Origin: Ephydatia muelleri
Lineage: Eukaryota; Porifera; Demospongiae; Spongillida; Spongillidae
Direction: 5' to 3'
Assembly (NCBI GenBank): GCA_013339895.1
Contig: JABACO010000085.1
Span: 62,001-126,000, forward strand
Length of the DNA stretch: 64,000 bases
Shown: positions 11,193 to 23,747 of the stretch, piece after piece
Layout: every line of letters begins with the position of its first letter
Position numbering within the stretch: position 1 is the stretch's first letter
The notes under the pieces: model-generated
The model's database searches: none
Told to the model about the DNA's origin: nothing
What the model saw: only the letters and a program-made list of their open reading frames with translations
Made by a program: the position numbers and the translations under genes

Positions 11193-13269
11193 TTTTTAAA
11201 ATTGTACCATGGGCCAGTGCTGTGGTGAATACAGTGATATACTTTGCCACATGCATACAGTGGTACGGGACACCAATCCTATGGGGGCTGAGAACCAATT
11301 CTTTGGGAGTATACGACATAGAGCTTGCACTTTAGAGACGGTACATACACATAGGTACATGTAGCTACATGTGTGTCTGTATATGTGTGTGTCTGTGTGT
11401 ATGTCGTGTGTGTATCTGTGTGTCCATGTGTGTCTCTGTGTGTGTCTGCATGTGTGTGTCTATGTGTATTTCGTGTGTGTGTCTATATGTATTTTTTTGT
11501 ATGAGTCTGTGTGCATGTATTCTGCGTGTCTGTGTATTTCATGTGTGTGTCTGTAGGTGTGTTTGTGTATTTCGTGCGTGTGTCTTTGTGTGCTTGTGTG
11601 TCTGTGTGTGTATGGCATGTGTGTATCTTGTGTGTGTGTGTGTGTGTCTGTGCATGTGTGTGCGTCTGCATGTGTGTGTCTATGCTTGTGTGTCCATGTG
11701 TGCCCGCGTCTGTGTGTCTGTCTGTCATGTGAGTCTGTCTGTCGTGTGTCTGTGCATGTGTGTGTCTGAATTTCGTGTGTGTGAGCCTGTGTCCATGTGT
11801 GTCTGTGCGTGTCTGTGTGTATGTCGTGTGTGTGTGTCTGTGTATTTCATGTGCATGTCTGTGTGTGTGCATGTCTGTGTGTGTCTGTGTCTGTCGTGTG
11901 AGAGTGTGTTGTGTGGGTCTATGCGTGCCTGTGTGTGTGTGTGTCTGTGTGTGCGTCTGTGTGTGTGTCTGTGTGTGCCTGTGTGTGTGTGTGTCTGTCT
12001 GTGTGTGTGTCTGTATGTGTGTGTGTCTGTGTGTGTGTCTGTGTGTGTCTGTGTGTCTGTATGTGTGTCTGTGTGTGTGCGTCTGTGTGTGCGTCTGTGT
12101 ATGTGTCTGTGTGTGTGTCTGTGTGTATGTTGTGTGTGTGTCTATGTGTGTGTCTGTGTGTGTGTGTGTGTCTGTGTGTTGTGTGTGTGTCTGTGCCTGT
12201 GTCTGTGAGTGTGTCCGTATGTGTGTGTGTTTGTGGGTGTATGTCATGTGGGTGTCTGTGTATCTATAAGTTGTGTGTGAGCGTTTTTGCATGTGTATTG
12301 CCACATTTATACAGTGGTGTGTGTGTGCAAGTGTGCAATGTTTGTGTACATTTAGAGTACCTAATGGGGACACAATGTATTCAATCCTTGGAGAAACGAT
12401 ACATGTACAGAAAGCTTGGTACACAAATTTACATAGAATCAGTGGTCTGTACAGCATGCACAAGTGCAGTTGAATTGAATAGAATAAATGTGCATGTGAC
12501 AATGTTTGTGAGTGAGAGTGTTTGTACCATCATCAGACAGGTGTATTGTTTGCCACATGTATAACTGGTGTGTGCAAGTACGCTGTACATGAGTGTGTGT
12601 GTGTGTGTGTATGTCTGTGTGTGTGTGCGTGTGTGTGTGGTCGTGTATAAAATATGCCATACGATAGTGTACAGGGCCATGTACGCAACAATGCAAGTGT
12701 GTGCACAAGTGGGAGCCAGCATGAGTTCATGTACTATGTGTGAGCTGAAAGTTGTGTGAGACCGAAATCATTGCAATCGTAGCCGAGTGGGCGTGGCAGA
12801 TATAAGACGATGATTTTAGCAAGATGATGGCAAATAGGAAAGCTTTATTACACGACTAGAGGATGATGTGAGTGCGTAGCAAATAGCCTTACGCGTGCCG
12901 TTTTGAATACTGCCGGCGACGTGGGAGGCGCAAGGTTATACTGCAACCATTCACTTGGGTCCGTTAATTTGGTACGATCGTCTGGAACTGAGCAGCGTTC
13001 TTCTTCCTTTAACTTTCCCGCATAAACTCACTGCCTGAGTGAGACAAAAAACAGTTGGGAACGGCTAGCTTAGTTTAAGGGAGAAATGGGCGGAACAAAT
13101 TAAGAAGTTATCAAAATTTATTGTGGATTGAACACGGGTTGCATGCAAAAATGGTGCAATCGAGCGGGAAATGTGCATTAACTTTGCACAGCTGTATCTC
13201 CGTGACGGATAGAGTAAAAATTAACGAACTGAACACATCAATAGCAACAATAAATTTTGATAACTTCTT
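6975..13269 (-). repeat. Right arm of giant inverted repeat
   Basis: This is the reverse complement of 1-6384. It is shorter mainly because it lacks a 68 bp palindrome present in the left arm (6087-6154) and because a CA/TG microsatellite is shorter (67 bp at 10632-10698 against 94 bp at 2578-2671). The arm contains foldback copy 2 in minus orientation. The shared sequence starts exactly where the 590 bp loop (6385-6974) ends. Confidence 0.9.
7446..13247 (-). mobile_element. Foldback-like element, copy 2 (inverted)
   Basis: This is the same element as 22-5846 in opposite orientation, with both TIRs complete (7446-8215 and about 12430-13247). Its outer right end abuts copy 3 directly: the sequence passes from the terminal CAATAGCAACA into the AATAAATTTTGATAAC block that lies 150 bp inside copy 1. 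That shows copy 3 joins as a truncated element and not as an independent full-length insertion. Confidence 0.7.
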
Positions 13270-13675
13270 TGTTCCGCCCATTTCTCCCTTAAACTATTAA
13301 GCTAGCCGTTCCCAACTGTTTTTGTCTCACTCAGGCAGTGAGTTTATGCTGGAAAGTTAAAGGAAGAAGAACGCTGCTACCAAATTAACGGCACGCGTAA
13401 GGCTATTTGCTACGCACTCACATCATCCTCTAGTCGTGTAATAAAGCTTTCCTATTTGCCATCATCTTGCTAAAATCATCGTCTTATATCTGCCACGCCC
13501 ACTCGGCTACGATTGCAATGATTTCGGTCTCACACAACTTTCAGCTCACACATAGTACATGAACTCATGCTGGCTCCCACTTGTGCACACACTTGCATTG
13601 TTGCGTACATGGCCCTGTACACTATCGTATGGCATATTTAATACACGACCACACACACACGCACACACACACACA

Positions 13676-13762
<87 letters not shown>

Positions 13763-15731
13763 ATGTACAGCGTACTTGCACACACCAGTTATACATGTGG
13801 CAAACAATACACCTGTCTGATGATGGTACAAACACTCTCACTCACAAACATTGTCACATGCACATGTCAATTCAACTGTACTTGTGCATGCCTGTACAGA
13901 CCACTGATTCTATGTAAATTTGTGTACCAAGCTTTCTGTACATGTATCGTGTCTCCAAGGATTGACTACATTGTGTCCCCATCTGGTACTCTAAATGTAC
14001 ACAAACATTGCACACTTGCACACACACACCAAACTTGCACACACACACCACTGTATAAATGTGGCAATACACATGCAAAAACGCTCACACACAACACATA
14101 GATACACAGACACACACATGACATACACCCACAAACACACACACATACGGACACGGACACACAGGTACACATGGACACACACACAACACACAGACAGACA
14201 CACACACACACAGACACACACACATAGACACACACACAACATACACACAGACACACACACAGACACACACACACAGACACACACACAGACACACACACAC
14301 AGACACATACACAGAGGCACACACACAGACACACACACAGACACACACACAGACACACACACAGACACATACACACAGACACATGCAGGCATGCACAGAC
14401 ACACACACACAGACGCACACACAGACACACACACACACAGGCACGCATAGACCCACACAACAAACTCCCACACGACAGACACGTACACAGACACAGACAC
14501 ACACAGACATGCACAGAGATACACACAGACATGCACATGAAATACACAGACACACACACGACATACACACAGACATGCACAGACACACATGGACACAGAC
14601 TCACACACACGAAATTCACAGACACACACATGCACAGACACACGACAGACAGACACACAGACGCGGGCACACATGGACACACAAGCATAGACACACACAT
14701 GCACAGACACACACATGCAGATGCACACACATGCACAGACACACAACACGCACACACAAGATGCACACATGCCATACACACACAACAGACACACAGACAC
14801 ACAAGCACACAAAGACACACGCACAAATACACAAACACACCTACAGACACACACATGAAATACACAGACACGCACACAGACACGTAGACATACATGCACA
14901 CAGACTCATACAAAAAAATTCATATAGACACACACACGAAATACACATAGATTATACACACATGCAGACACACACAGAGACACACATGCACACACATGGA
15001 CACACAGATACACACACGACATACACACAGACACACAGATATACAGACACACATGTAGCTACATGTACCTATGTGTATGTACCATCTTTAAAGTGTGAGC
15101 TCTATGTCATATACTCCCAAAGAATTGGTCCTCAGCCCCCATAGGATTGGTGTCCCGTACCACTGTATGCATGTGGCAAAGTATATCACTGTATTCACCA
15201 CAGCACTGGGCCCATGGTACAATATTAAAAAGTGTGTGGGGGAAGGAGGGGGGGGGTGGCTGATTTCTTTTGAGCAAAATGAATAATTAAATATACAAGT
15301 CTACTTGTAGAGATGCACGAATTTTCATGATGCATACGATGTGGTCATCGAAAAAGTTGTTGTCGGCTATCATTCCTTGATGAGATTTACACAGTTGGCC
15401 AAAAATTGTGGTGCATATGTGTGGAGGGTCCCTGCAGCAACGTGCATAAGACTTTAAGTTCTTACACACTCACATCCATCTTTTTGTAGTTAAGTACAAT
15501 TGTGTAATAAAGCTTTCCTGTTTGGCAAAATCCTTGATCCTTGAACAACTTCTTATCATTCTTTATGCCTCCACTACTCAGCTAGGTGGCTTGTGTACCA
15601 GTTGCAGAGACTTGAGTCTCTCTTTGCCCATACAATATTTAGCTCACACAGAGTACATGAACATGCCCTCATGTTGGTTCACACACCCTGATGCATGTGT
15701 ATATGTTGTGCAAATGCGTCTGTACATCCTG

Positions 15732-15775
<44 letters not shown>

Positions 15776-18700
15776 AATATCTGTGTGTTTCCTCTGTATT
15801 GTTGCAAGCAGACGTATACTCTTCTCTCATCTAGCACTCTGTACAAGTGCTCGTCTGACCTGTGTGTATTTTCATGTGTGTGTGCATGTGTGTGTGTTTG
15901 TCATATGTGTGTGTCGTGTGTTTTGTGTGTCCATGTGTGTCTGTGTATCTGTGTGTGTGTGTTTGTATGCGTCTGTGTGTATGTCATGTGTGTGTCTGTG
16001 TGTGCGTTTGTGTTGTGTGTGCGTTAGTGTGTCTGTGTGTGTGTGTGTTTGTATGCATCTGTGTGTATGCATGTGTGCCTGTGTGTGCTAGTGTGTATTT
16101 CCATGTGTGTGTGTGTAAGTGTGTGTGTGCGTGTGTGTGTTTGTCATATGTGTGTCGTGTTTTGTGTGTCCATGTGTGTGTCTGTGTATCTGTGTGTGTG
16201 TATGTTTGTATGCGTCTGTGTGTATGTCATGTGTGGGTCTGTGTGTGTTAGTGTGTCTGTGTGTTTTTGTATGTGTATGTCATGTGTGTCTGTATGTGCG
16301 TTTGTGCGTTAGTGTGTCTGGGTGTGTGTGTTTGTATGCGTCTGTGTGTATGCATGTGTGTCTGTGTGTGCATGTGTGTATTTCCATGTGTGTGTGTGTA
16401 CGTGTGTGTGTGTGTGTGCGTGTATGTGTTTGTCAAATGCGTGTCGTGTGTTTTGTGTGTCCATGTGTGTATCTGTGTATCTGTGTGTGTGTTTGTATGC
16501 GTCAGTGTGTATGTCATGTGTGTGTCTGTGTCTGTGTGTGTGTGTTTGTATGCGTCAGTGTGTATGTCGTGTGTGTCTGTGTGTGTTAGTGTGTCTGTGT
16601 GTGTGTATGTCATGTGTCTGTGTGTGTCTGTGTGAGTGTGTGTGCGCGTTAGTGTGTCTGTGTGTGTTTGTATGCGTCTGTGTGTATGTCATGTGCGTGT
16701 CTGTGTGTGCGTTTGTGTGTGTGTGTGTTAGTGTGTCTGTGTGTGCATTTGTGTGTCTGTGTGTGTATGTCATGTGTGTGTGTGCCTGTGTGTGTGTGTG
16801 TGTGTGCGTTAGTGTGTCTGTGTGTGCATTTGTGTGTCTGTGTGTGTGTGTGCGTTAGTGTGTCTGTGTGTGCATTTGTGTGTCTGTGTGTGTGTGTGCG
16901 TTAGTGTGTCTGTGTGTGCATTTGTGTGTCTGTGTGTGTATGTCATGTGTGTGCCTGTGCGTGTGCATGTGCATGTGTGTGTTATGCAAGCTTGGTACAC
17001 AAATTGAAATGCAGTCTGTGTGTGCATTTGTGTGTCTGTGTGTGTATGTCATGTGTCTGTGTGTGTAGGTCATGTGTGTCTGTGTGTGCCTGTGTGTGCA
17101 TGTGTGTGCTAGTGTGTATTTCATGCATGTGTGTGCTAGTGTGTATTTCCATGTGTGTGTGTGTACGTGTGTGTGTGTGCGTGTGTGTGTTTGTCATATG
17201 TGTGTTGTGTGTTTAATTTTGTGTGTCCATGTGTGTGTCTGTGTATCTGAGTGTGTGTGTTTGTATGCGTCTGTGTGTATGTCATGTGTGTGTCTGTGTG
17301 CGTTTGTGTGTGTGTGTGCGTTAGTGTGTCTGTGTGTGCATTTGTGTGTCTGTGTGTGTATGTCATGTGTGTCTGTGTGTGCCTGTGTGTGCATGTGTGT
17401 GCTAGTGTGTGTGTGCATGTGTGTCTGTGTGTGCTAGTGTGTATTTCCATGTGTGTGTGTGTACGTGTGTGCGTGTGTGTTTGTCATATGTGTGTCGTGT
17501 TTTGTGTGTCCATGTGTGTGTCTGTGTATCTGTGTGTGTGTGTGTTTGTATGCGTCTGTGTGTATGTCATGTGTGTGACTGTGTGCGTTTGTGTGTGTGT
17601 GTGCGTTAGTGTGTCTGTGTGTGTGTGTGTTTGAATGCGTCTGTGTGTATGCATGTGTGTCTGTGTGTGCCTGTGTGTGCATGTGTGTCTGTGTGTGCTA
17701 GTGTGTATTTCCATGTGTGTGTGTGCGTGTGTGTGTGTTTGTCATATATGTTTTGTGTGTCCATGTGTGTGTCTGTGTATCTGTGTGCGTGTGTTTGTAT
17801 GCGTCTGTGTGTATGTCATGTGTGTGTCTGTGTGCGTTAGTGTGTGTGTGCGTTTGTCTGTGTGTGTGTCTGTGTGCGTTAGTGTGTGTGTGCGTTTGTC
17901 TGTGTGTGTGTTTGTATGTGTCTGTGTGTATGTCATGTGTGTGTCTGTGTGCGTTTGTGTGTGTGCGTTAGTGTGTCTGTGTGTGTGTGTGTCTGTGTGT
18001 GCATTAGTGTGTCTGCGTGTGTGTGTTTGTATGCGTCTGTGTGTATGTAATGTGTATGTCTGTGTGTGCATTTGTGTGTTTGTGTGTGTATGTCATGTGT
18101 CTGTGTGTGCCTGTGTGTGTGTGCATGTGTGTGTCTGTGTGTGTATGTCATGTGTGTGTGTGTGCCTGTGCATGTGCATGTGTGTGTTATGCAAGCTTGG
18201 TACACAAATTGAAATGCAATCAGCTGAATTGAATAGAATACATGTACATGTGCATATGACAATGTTTGTGAGTGAGAGTGTTTGTACCATCATCAGACAG
18301 GTGTATTGTTTGCCACATGTATAACTGGTGTGTGCAAGTACGCTGTACATGTGTGTGTGTGTGTGTGGTTGTGTATAAGAAAATATGCCATACGATAGTG
18401 TACAGGGCCATGTACGCAACAATGCAAGTGTGTGCACGAGACCGAAATCATTGCAATCGTAGCCGAGTGGGCGTGGCAGATATAAGACGATGATTATAGC
18501 AAGATGATGGCAAATAGGAAAGCTTTATTACACGACTAGAGGATGATGTGAGTGCGTAGCAAATAGCCTTACGCGTGCCGTTTTGAATACTGCCGGCGAC
18601 GTGGGAGGCGAAAGGTTATACTGCAACCATTCACTTGGGTCGTTAATTTGGTACGATCGTCTGGAACTGAGCAGCGTTCTTCTTCTTTTAACTTTCCAGC

Positions 18701-18922
18701 ATAAACTCACTGCCTGAGTGAGACAAAAATAGTTGGGAACGGCTAGCTTAGTTTAAGGGAGAAATGGGCGGAACAAAGAAGTTATCAAAATTTATTGTGG
18801 ATTGAACACGGGTTGCATGCAAAAATGGTGCAATCGAGCGGGAAATGTGCATTAACTTTGCACAGCTGTATCTCCGTGACGGATAAAGTAAAAATTAACG
18901 AACTGAACACATCAATAGCAAC
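13249..18922 (+). mobile_element. Foldback-like element, copy 3 (rearranged)
   Basis: This is a direct-orientation relative of copy 1. It lacks the outermost ~150 bp of the left TIR, and about 85 bp are deleted near 13378. The central spacer is cut: at 15860 the text jumps from the sequence matching 2742 straight into TG repeat, removing the central palindrome and the start of the TG tract. The TG tract itself is longer (15860-18190, about 2.3 kb against 1.55 kb). The right TIR and its flank (18923-19528) match copy 1. Confidence 0.7.
15860..18190 (+). repeat. Expanded TG-rich higher-order repeat, copy 3
   Basis: This is the same repeat language as 3520-5070 but about 0.8 kb longer. Variants of the landmark GTGTATTTCCATG occur near 15863, 16094, 16377, 17140, 17441 and 17705. 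The spacing is mostly 230-300 bp, with one larger gap. This indicates array growth by unequal exchange in copy 3. Confidence 0.8.
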
Positions 18923-19280
18923 AGGACCCCTGTACGTACATACTGAATTTGAAGCGATTTAAACTTTCCTAGCTGAAGATGTGGCGGTTTTGAACCCCAT
19001 GGGGTATCGGACTTCGTAGCATCAGCAAGGAACTAGTGCAAGGCCCCAAAATACGTTTTCCCGTAGTGAAATGGTGTAGTATGAAGTGTTGAAAATAGGA
19101 AGTCGATAGCGTTAACCGTTGGGAAGTTATAGCGATTCACCCGCGATGCATTTTAATAATATTTTATAATATATGGGGCAATTTTCGCGGAAAAATGAAT
19201 GAAAACAATTTCGTTGGTCAATTTTGTTCTCTATAGCTATACTGTTCTTGTTTACCTAGCTACTGAAATTATCTTCTGCG

Positions 19281-19319
<39 letters not shown>

Positions 19320-19528
19320 GTACACACACACACACACACACACGCGCACACACACACACACACACTCAAACACATACACACTCACATGCTACAGTACTAG
19401 TACTGAGTAACGTGGTTTGCGTCGCACCAGCTAGATTTTAATCGTGGTAGCCATCTGTAGGATGGTTTAGCGTAGTTGTTGACGACCAAAGTCGCACAAT
19501 TGGTGATACCACGGAATGTGATATCGCA
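18923..19528 (+). repeat. Third copy of element flank
   Basis: This matches 5847-6508 in direct orientation and 6975-7445 inverted over the shared part, including a CA-rich run (19283-19375). It ends exactly at GATATCGCACT: copy 1 then continues into the CTCG MITE, whereas here the sequence continues as unrelated single-copy DNA. It lacks the 68 bp palindrome. Confidence 0.85.
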
Positions 19529-20439
19529 CTGGAACACTCATTGCCTAGTGGTGGACCAGCTAAGAGGAAGTCGTCTCAGTAATGGATCAGGTCTGCTCCC
19601 TCGTGATCCAGTGCACTGCTTAGTTGGTCGTAATACGCGAAGGTCGGGCTACGCCCAACTACTGCTTACGTTCTCCGCTTGGCGGGCATTTGTTAGGATA
19701 AGAATTTACGCATGCGCAGCGCATTTGAACTTCAGGGTGTGATATATTCAAGTAGGTGGCTGTGTTCCTCTTGGAGACGAAGTTGGAGAGTTAGAAGACA
19801 TTCTTACTAATTTTCTTTGTGTTTTTATTTGCACAGGCTTGTCTGTACTTCTGGACTGAGCGTTTGTTGAGAGGTCACACTCAACGGTAAGTCAGGTTTG
19901 GGTGGGGTACATGCCCTTGCTTAGCCATCAACTGCCAAGTTACCTTTGTGAACGGGCCTTGACTCCATCCATCCTCAGAGATATAAGTATTCAATATCGG
20001 TTTTTCACGTGTGGTGTGATTTTGTATGACATCTGTTTGACACTTTACATACCATTAGCCCTGTCCCCTCCCTTCCCCTCTCTCATTCCTCTACCCTTCT
20101 ACAGTCTCTCGCGTGGGGCCAAATCTTTAAGGTAAGAATTTCGTGCTTTTATGAGAGAGCAGAGAGCGGCATGTTGTATGTATACCGCCTGTTTATTATT
20201 TCAACTCACGAAATATTTATTGGGGCCGTCAGTCGGGACTAGACCTAGAGCTCTAGTAGGCGCTGGAAGTGAAATGATAGTGTGTAATGTGCTCACATGT
20301 TATAAAGGTGTTTTATATTGTGTTTTGGGACTTGTGTGAGTTGTGATGATTTCTTTAGGATGACATGGACTTTGTCCCTTTGTATTTTCTGGTGATTACT
20401 GCTTTATTTGTTGAGTCTGGAGTGTCAATTCATTTGTTT
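19529..20439. other. Intergenic or possible 5' non-coding exons
   Basis: No supportable coding region is present. Several GT donors in good context (19888 CGGTAAGTCAG, 20130 AGGTAAGAATT) suggest transcribed non-coding exons, but no long open frame with protein-like composition is found. Confidence 0.4.
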
Positions 20440-21050
20440 GAGCCTTGAGCTACTGCTTCATTTTGTTCCTGTCCAAAGACTATTTATTGCTGAGACTGGT
20501 ACTGGTTGACTGCAGGTCCTCTCTAACTATCAAGTTACTAGTGATACAAAAGGTAATGTGGGTTCGCAAGTGTATAGCGAGAAAGTATGGTTATAAATGT
20601 TTTTTTTTTGCGAGTCTTATTAATGCCTGTCCTGTTGCTAATAGACTTCTGCTCTTCAGTCTGGAGGTTGCTGGTTCATCTGTTCCTGTCTGGAGGTTTG
20701 ACTGCTGTTTTGTCTGTATCTCTACTGGCCTCTAAGAGGTTACAACCATGTAAAATAGACCTGTGATGATGTCTAGAGAGGCTGGGGTATGTCTAGGAGG
20801 GGAATGAGACTGGTCTATAGTGGTAAAAAGTTCTAGGCTTGTGTATGGGTATTCAAATGTCTGTTCGGGGTAGGGAGGAGGTTAGGATATGTTGTGCTGT
20901 CTGTTCCACTAGCCTCTCCTGATTCTCACAGACTATCACTTTTGGTCTACTTGTATACGACTGGCTGCTACAGGTCTACTGATTTACGTCCTCACTAAAA
21001 TCTACGAGGTGAGTTTTTAATTCTTTAGTTTGTAGGGATGCTTACTAGGT
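20440..21050 (+). repeat. Segmental duplication, unit A
   Basis: Blocks 20440-20575, 20700-20920 and 20920-21050 match 23862-23995, 24184-24380 and 25150-25285 in the same order. Shared landmarks include GACTGCAGGTCCTCTCT, the block around GAGAGGCTGGGGTATG and the TCCTCACTAAAATCTAC donor-like exon end. Unit A is uninterrupted at the site where unit B carries the Tc1-like element. Confidence 0.85.
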
Positions 21051-21124
21051 GCAAGCATGTCTAGCTGAACTAAGTAAGGTCATTCCATGCTTAATTGTAC
21101 CACCCTAATCTCTATATCATGTAC

Positions 21125-21440
21125 CCTACTCATGGCCACCCTTCTCTGCCCTCATGGTCACCTTCTCTGCACTCATGGCCACCCTTCTCTGCACTCATGG
21201 TCACCTTCTCTGCACTCATGGTCACCTTCTCTGCACTCATGGTCACCCTTCTCTGCACTCATGGCCACCTTTCTCTGCACTCATGGCCACCTTTCTCTGC
21301 ACTCATGGTCACCTTCTCTGCACTCATGATCACCTTCTCTGCACTCATGGTCACCTCTGCACTCATGGTCACCTTCTCTGCACTCATGGTCACCCTTCTC
21401 TGCACTCATGGTCACCCTTCTCTGCACTCATGGTCACCCA
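21125..21440 (+). repeat. 21-22 bp minisatellite
   Basis: About 15 tandem copies of a unit reading CTTCTCTGCACTCATGGTCAC are present, with variants in CC/C number and GGTC/GGCC. The unit length alternates between 21 and 22, so no frame stays coherent and the apparent Leu-Cys-Thr-His-Gly frames are not genes. Confidence 0.9.
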
Positions 21441-21945
21441 CTTGAGTCATAGATTGACAATATAAGGCAGATGAGTGTTAATACATTGATGGGGATTAAT
21501 TTTAAGGTGGGGAGCGGGATTAAAGTCCTTTTGGTTTTTGTGCATGTTGCAGTGCATATTAATAACCTAACCTTTTCCTTTTCGCACAGTTGGATTGAGC
21601 ATTTATTTCTGCTTCATCACTTAGCACTGAACGTTTTCAAAGGTGAGATGGGCTCATGCTAGAACTTTGATAGTGGGTGGCTTCAGGTATGCAATTTTCA
21701 TTGAAGTGGGGAAAGAGTTAAAAGGGAACTGGGTCATCTGCCTGCTGTAGGGGAATGATTGCCACCCCACTTCAAATGTGATGGCCAAAGCCTACCAAAT
21801 GGTTGTATCTCAGGGCACGACATGAATAGTATTCTATTTCCATAATTGGTGGGATTTCAATACTAAGTCACTGTCTGTGGGCGTGTATTTCACATTCAAC
21901 CTTCTAGTCCCTTGATTAGTTTTACCTAGGTATTTATGTTGTAGT

Positions 21946-22085
21946 GCATTGTGTGTTTGGTGTCTTGTATTTGTTTGGCTGTGTCTGTACCAGGTTCAGT
22001 GACATCTTGGACCATTGTGTGTTTGGTCTCTTGTATTTGTTTGGCTGTGTCTGTACCAGGTCCAGTGACATCTTGGACCATTGTG
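21946..22085 (+). repeat. ~65 bp tandem duplication
   Basis: Two consecutive copies of a block contain TTGTATTTGTTTGGCTG and end in ATCTTGGACCATTGTG. They differ at a few bases only (GTTCAG against GTCCAG; TGTCTTG against TCTCTTG). Confidence 0.85.
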
Positions 22086-22269
22086 TGTCAAATAGCCCTT
22101 AATCCCCAGAGAGAGTTTGTATAGGTTCTGTGGTTTGCCACAAAGATATTCTTGTGTGCATAATAGTATGTTTACCAGTTTAGTGTAGGAATAAGAATAA
22201 CCCATGGTAACTATTTGTCTACTTTGTGAATTGCATGGCATCATCTACTTTGTTTCTACTACTCCTATA

Positions 22270-22541
22270 TACCGTAAAGTACCACGAATAAGCTCCCCCC
22301 CCCCTCCCTCCCTCTGCCCCCAACAATAAAAAAATGGCTCATGTTTAAATGTCTGTATCTATGTAATCGCAAATGCTTCTGTGTAACTTTTTTCATAATC
22401 ATGTACAGGTACCATTTTGTTTCTGAAATGCTGAATACGTTTGAGACTTTCGAGGTTAAGGAGATGCGCACGTTTAAACATGAGCCATTTTTTATTGTTG
22501 GGGGTGAAGGGTGGAGAGCTTATTTGTGGTACTTTACGGTA
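22270..22541. mobile_element. MITE with ~80 bp TIRs
   Basis: The element starts TACCGTAAAGTACCAC and ends with the exact inverse. The inner parts of the arms also match (AATAAGCTC; CCCCCAACAATAAAAAA; TGGCTCATGTTTAAA). It is 272 bp with no coding potential. A C-rich run near 22291 disrupts the left arm. Superfamily is not determined. Confidence 0.85.
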
Positions 22542-22821
22542 TTAATGAACGTGAATGGTACTAGTGTGCTTACATTTCAACTTTTAATTGAAACTTTGAG
22601 CAGATTTACCTCAAATTTGAGTGTATGCTGAATTAGGCATCAAAATAAGCGATTTCCACAGAACCATCTACAGCATCGAGGAAGTATATAGAAATGTGGT
22701 AGTTCGGTGAAGCAGCTATATCAAGGCCCATGCATATATTTTTTATCTGTGATATTGGGATTAAGTATTTTATCGCTATGTAGAACTTGAATATAAAACC
22801 ATTAATTCTTGTAATTCCATA

Positions 22822-23747
22822 TTTTGGACTCATTTCGGTACCGCATTGATTTTTTTCTCTATAGTCGGGTTTCTATGGGGCTTGCGGTACGAACAGCAAT
22901 TTTTCGCACCTTTAAACTGTGTTCCGCTCTTTAACTACACCTTTTCATTTAACTACACCTTTCTGAAGTTGTTACCCTACTTTCACCTTTTTTTACATGC
23001 TTGTGCGGTTGCTAAAGCAATCACAGCGCAATGACGAGGCATAAGCTTTGGGGTCCTGATCGTCCACAACTAGCCACATCCGCTGCTTATCAGATGTAAC
23101 ACATTGCGAGACCCGTTTGTTCCTTTAGTGCTTCTCCTTCACAAGGGTACGCACAGCAAGGAGAACGTCAATCGACTTGGGTATGTGCTTTTGTTTAGGA
23201 AGACGATTGGTGGGTGTCATGGCTACTTAAATCTCCAGCTGATGATGCCAATCACGATACACCAGCCCGACTTTATTTGCCAAATAACCGAGTAATGCAG
23301 CTACCCGCTGTTGGTAGTGTCCCTTTGGCTTCTGTTCTGGGTCTTCCAACAGTTCCTTGGAATCTCCGGCTTGCAGCGAGTGGTATGCGACGAGAATATC
23401 TAGCTTTTGTTCCAATGTAAGGGCGCGAGGCCTTCTGCTCTTCAATACTGCGATCGTAGTATCTCAACTGTAGCTCGCGTTCTCACTAGAAACAGCCATA
23501 TTTTATTGATTACGTGCTTGTAGCAAAACATCCGGGCCTAAAGTGTTGAGGTATTATTCATGGTTGCTTTAGCAACCGCAGACTGATACAAGCCATGTAA
23601 AAAAAGGATGAAAGTAGGGTAACAGCTTCAGAAAGGTGTAGTTAAAGAGCGGAACACAGTTCAAAATTGCTGTTTGTACCTCAAGTCCCATAGAAACCGT
23701 CTATAGCAACAACATAAATCAACGCGGTACCGAAATGAGTCCAAAAT
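22822..23747. mobile_element. DNA transposon with ~190 bp TIRs
   Basis: The left arm (from TTTTGGACTCATTTCGG) and right arm (23570-23747, inverse) share GGTACCGC, TTTCTATGGG, ACAGCAATTTT, TGTGTTCCGCTCTTTAAC and the CCCTACTTTCA block. The left arm carries a small internal duplication of the ACTACACCTTT segment. The interior (about 23030-23560) holds a minus-strand frame (23227-23445) that looks like a DNA-binding N-terminal domain, so this may be a deletion derivative of an autonomous element. Confidence 0.75.
23227..23445 (-). pseudogene. Transposon-borne DNA-binding-like ORF
   Basis: This 72-codon frame lies inside the TIR element at 22822-23747. It starts basic (KSRRPRALTLEQKLDIL) and continues with helix-forming sequence (RVAALLGY, NKVGLVYRDW), the pattern of helix-turn-helix N-termini of transposases. 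No catalytic domain follows. Assignment is from pattern only. Confidence 0.4.

Noticed and set aside
1..13269. Palindrome explained entirely as a read fold-back or assembly artefact
   Set aside because: A 590 bp unique loop, different microsatellite lengths and an indel of 68 bp between arms argue for two real copies. Raw-read checking is still needed, so it is listed as a finding with that test.
707..18300. Dozens of long frames rich in Cys-Val or Thr-His in both strands
   Set aside because: They are translations of TG/CA repeats. Every frame stays open because the repeat rarely forms stops; there is no codon bias, no domain, and mirror copies appear in each arm.
1..19528. CRISPR-like or other regularly spaced arrays
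   Set aside because: The repeats are contiguous simple-sequence units without unique spacers, and the genome is eukaryotic.
21087..21465. Overlapping Leu/Cys/Thr/His-rich frames
   Set aside because: These are by-products of a 21-22 bp minisatellite; unit length varies and frames switch.
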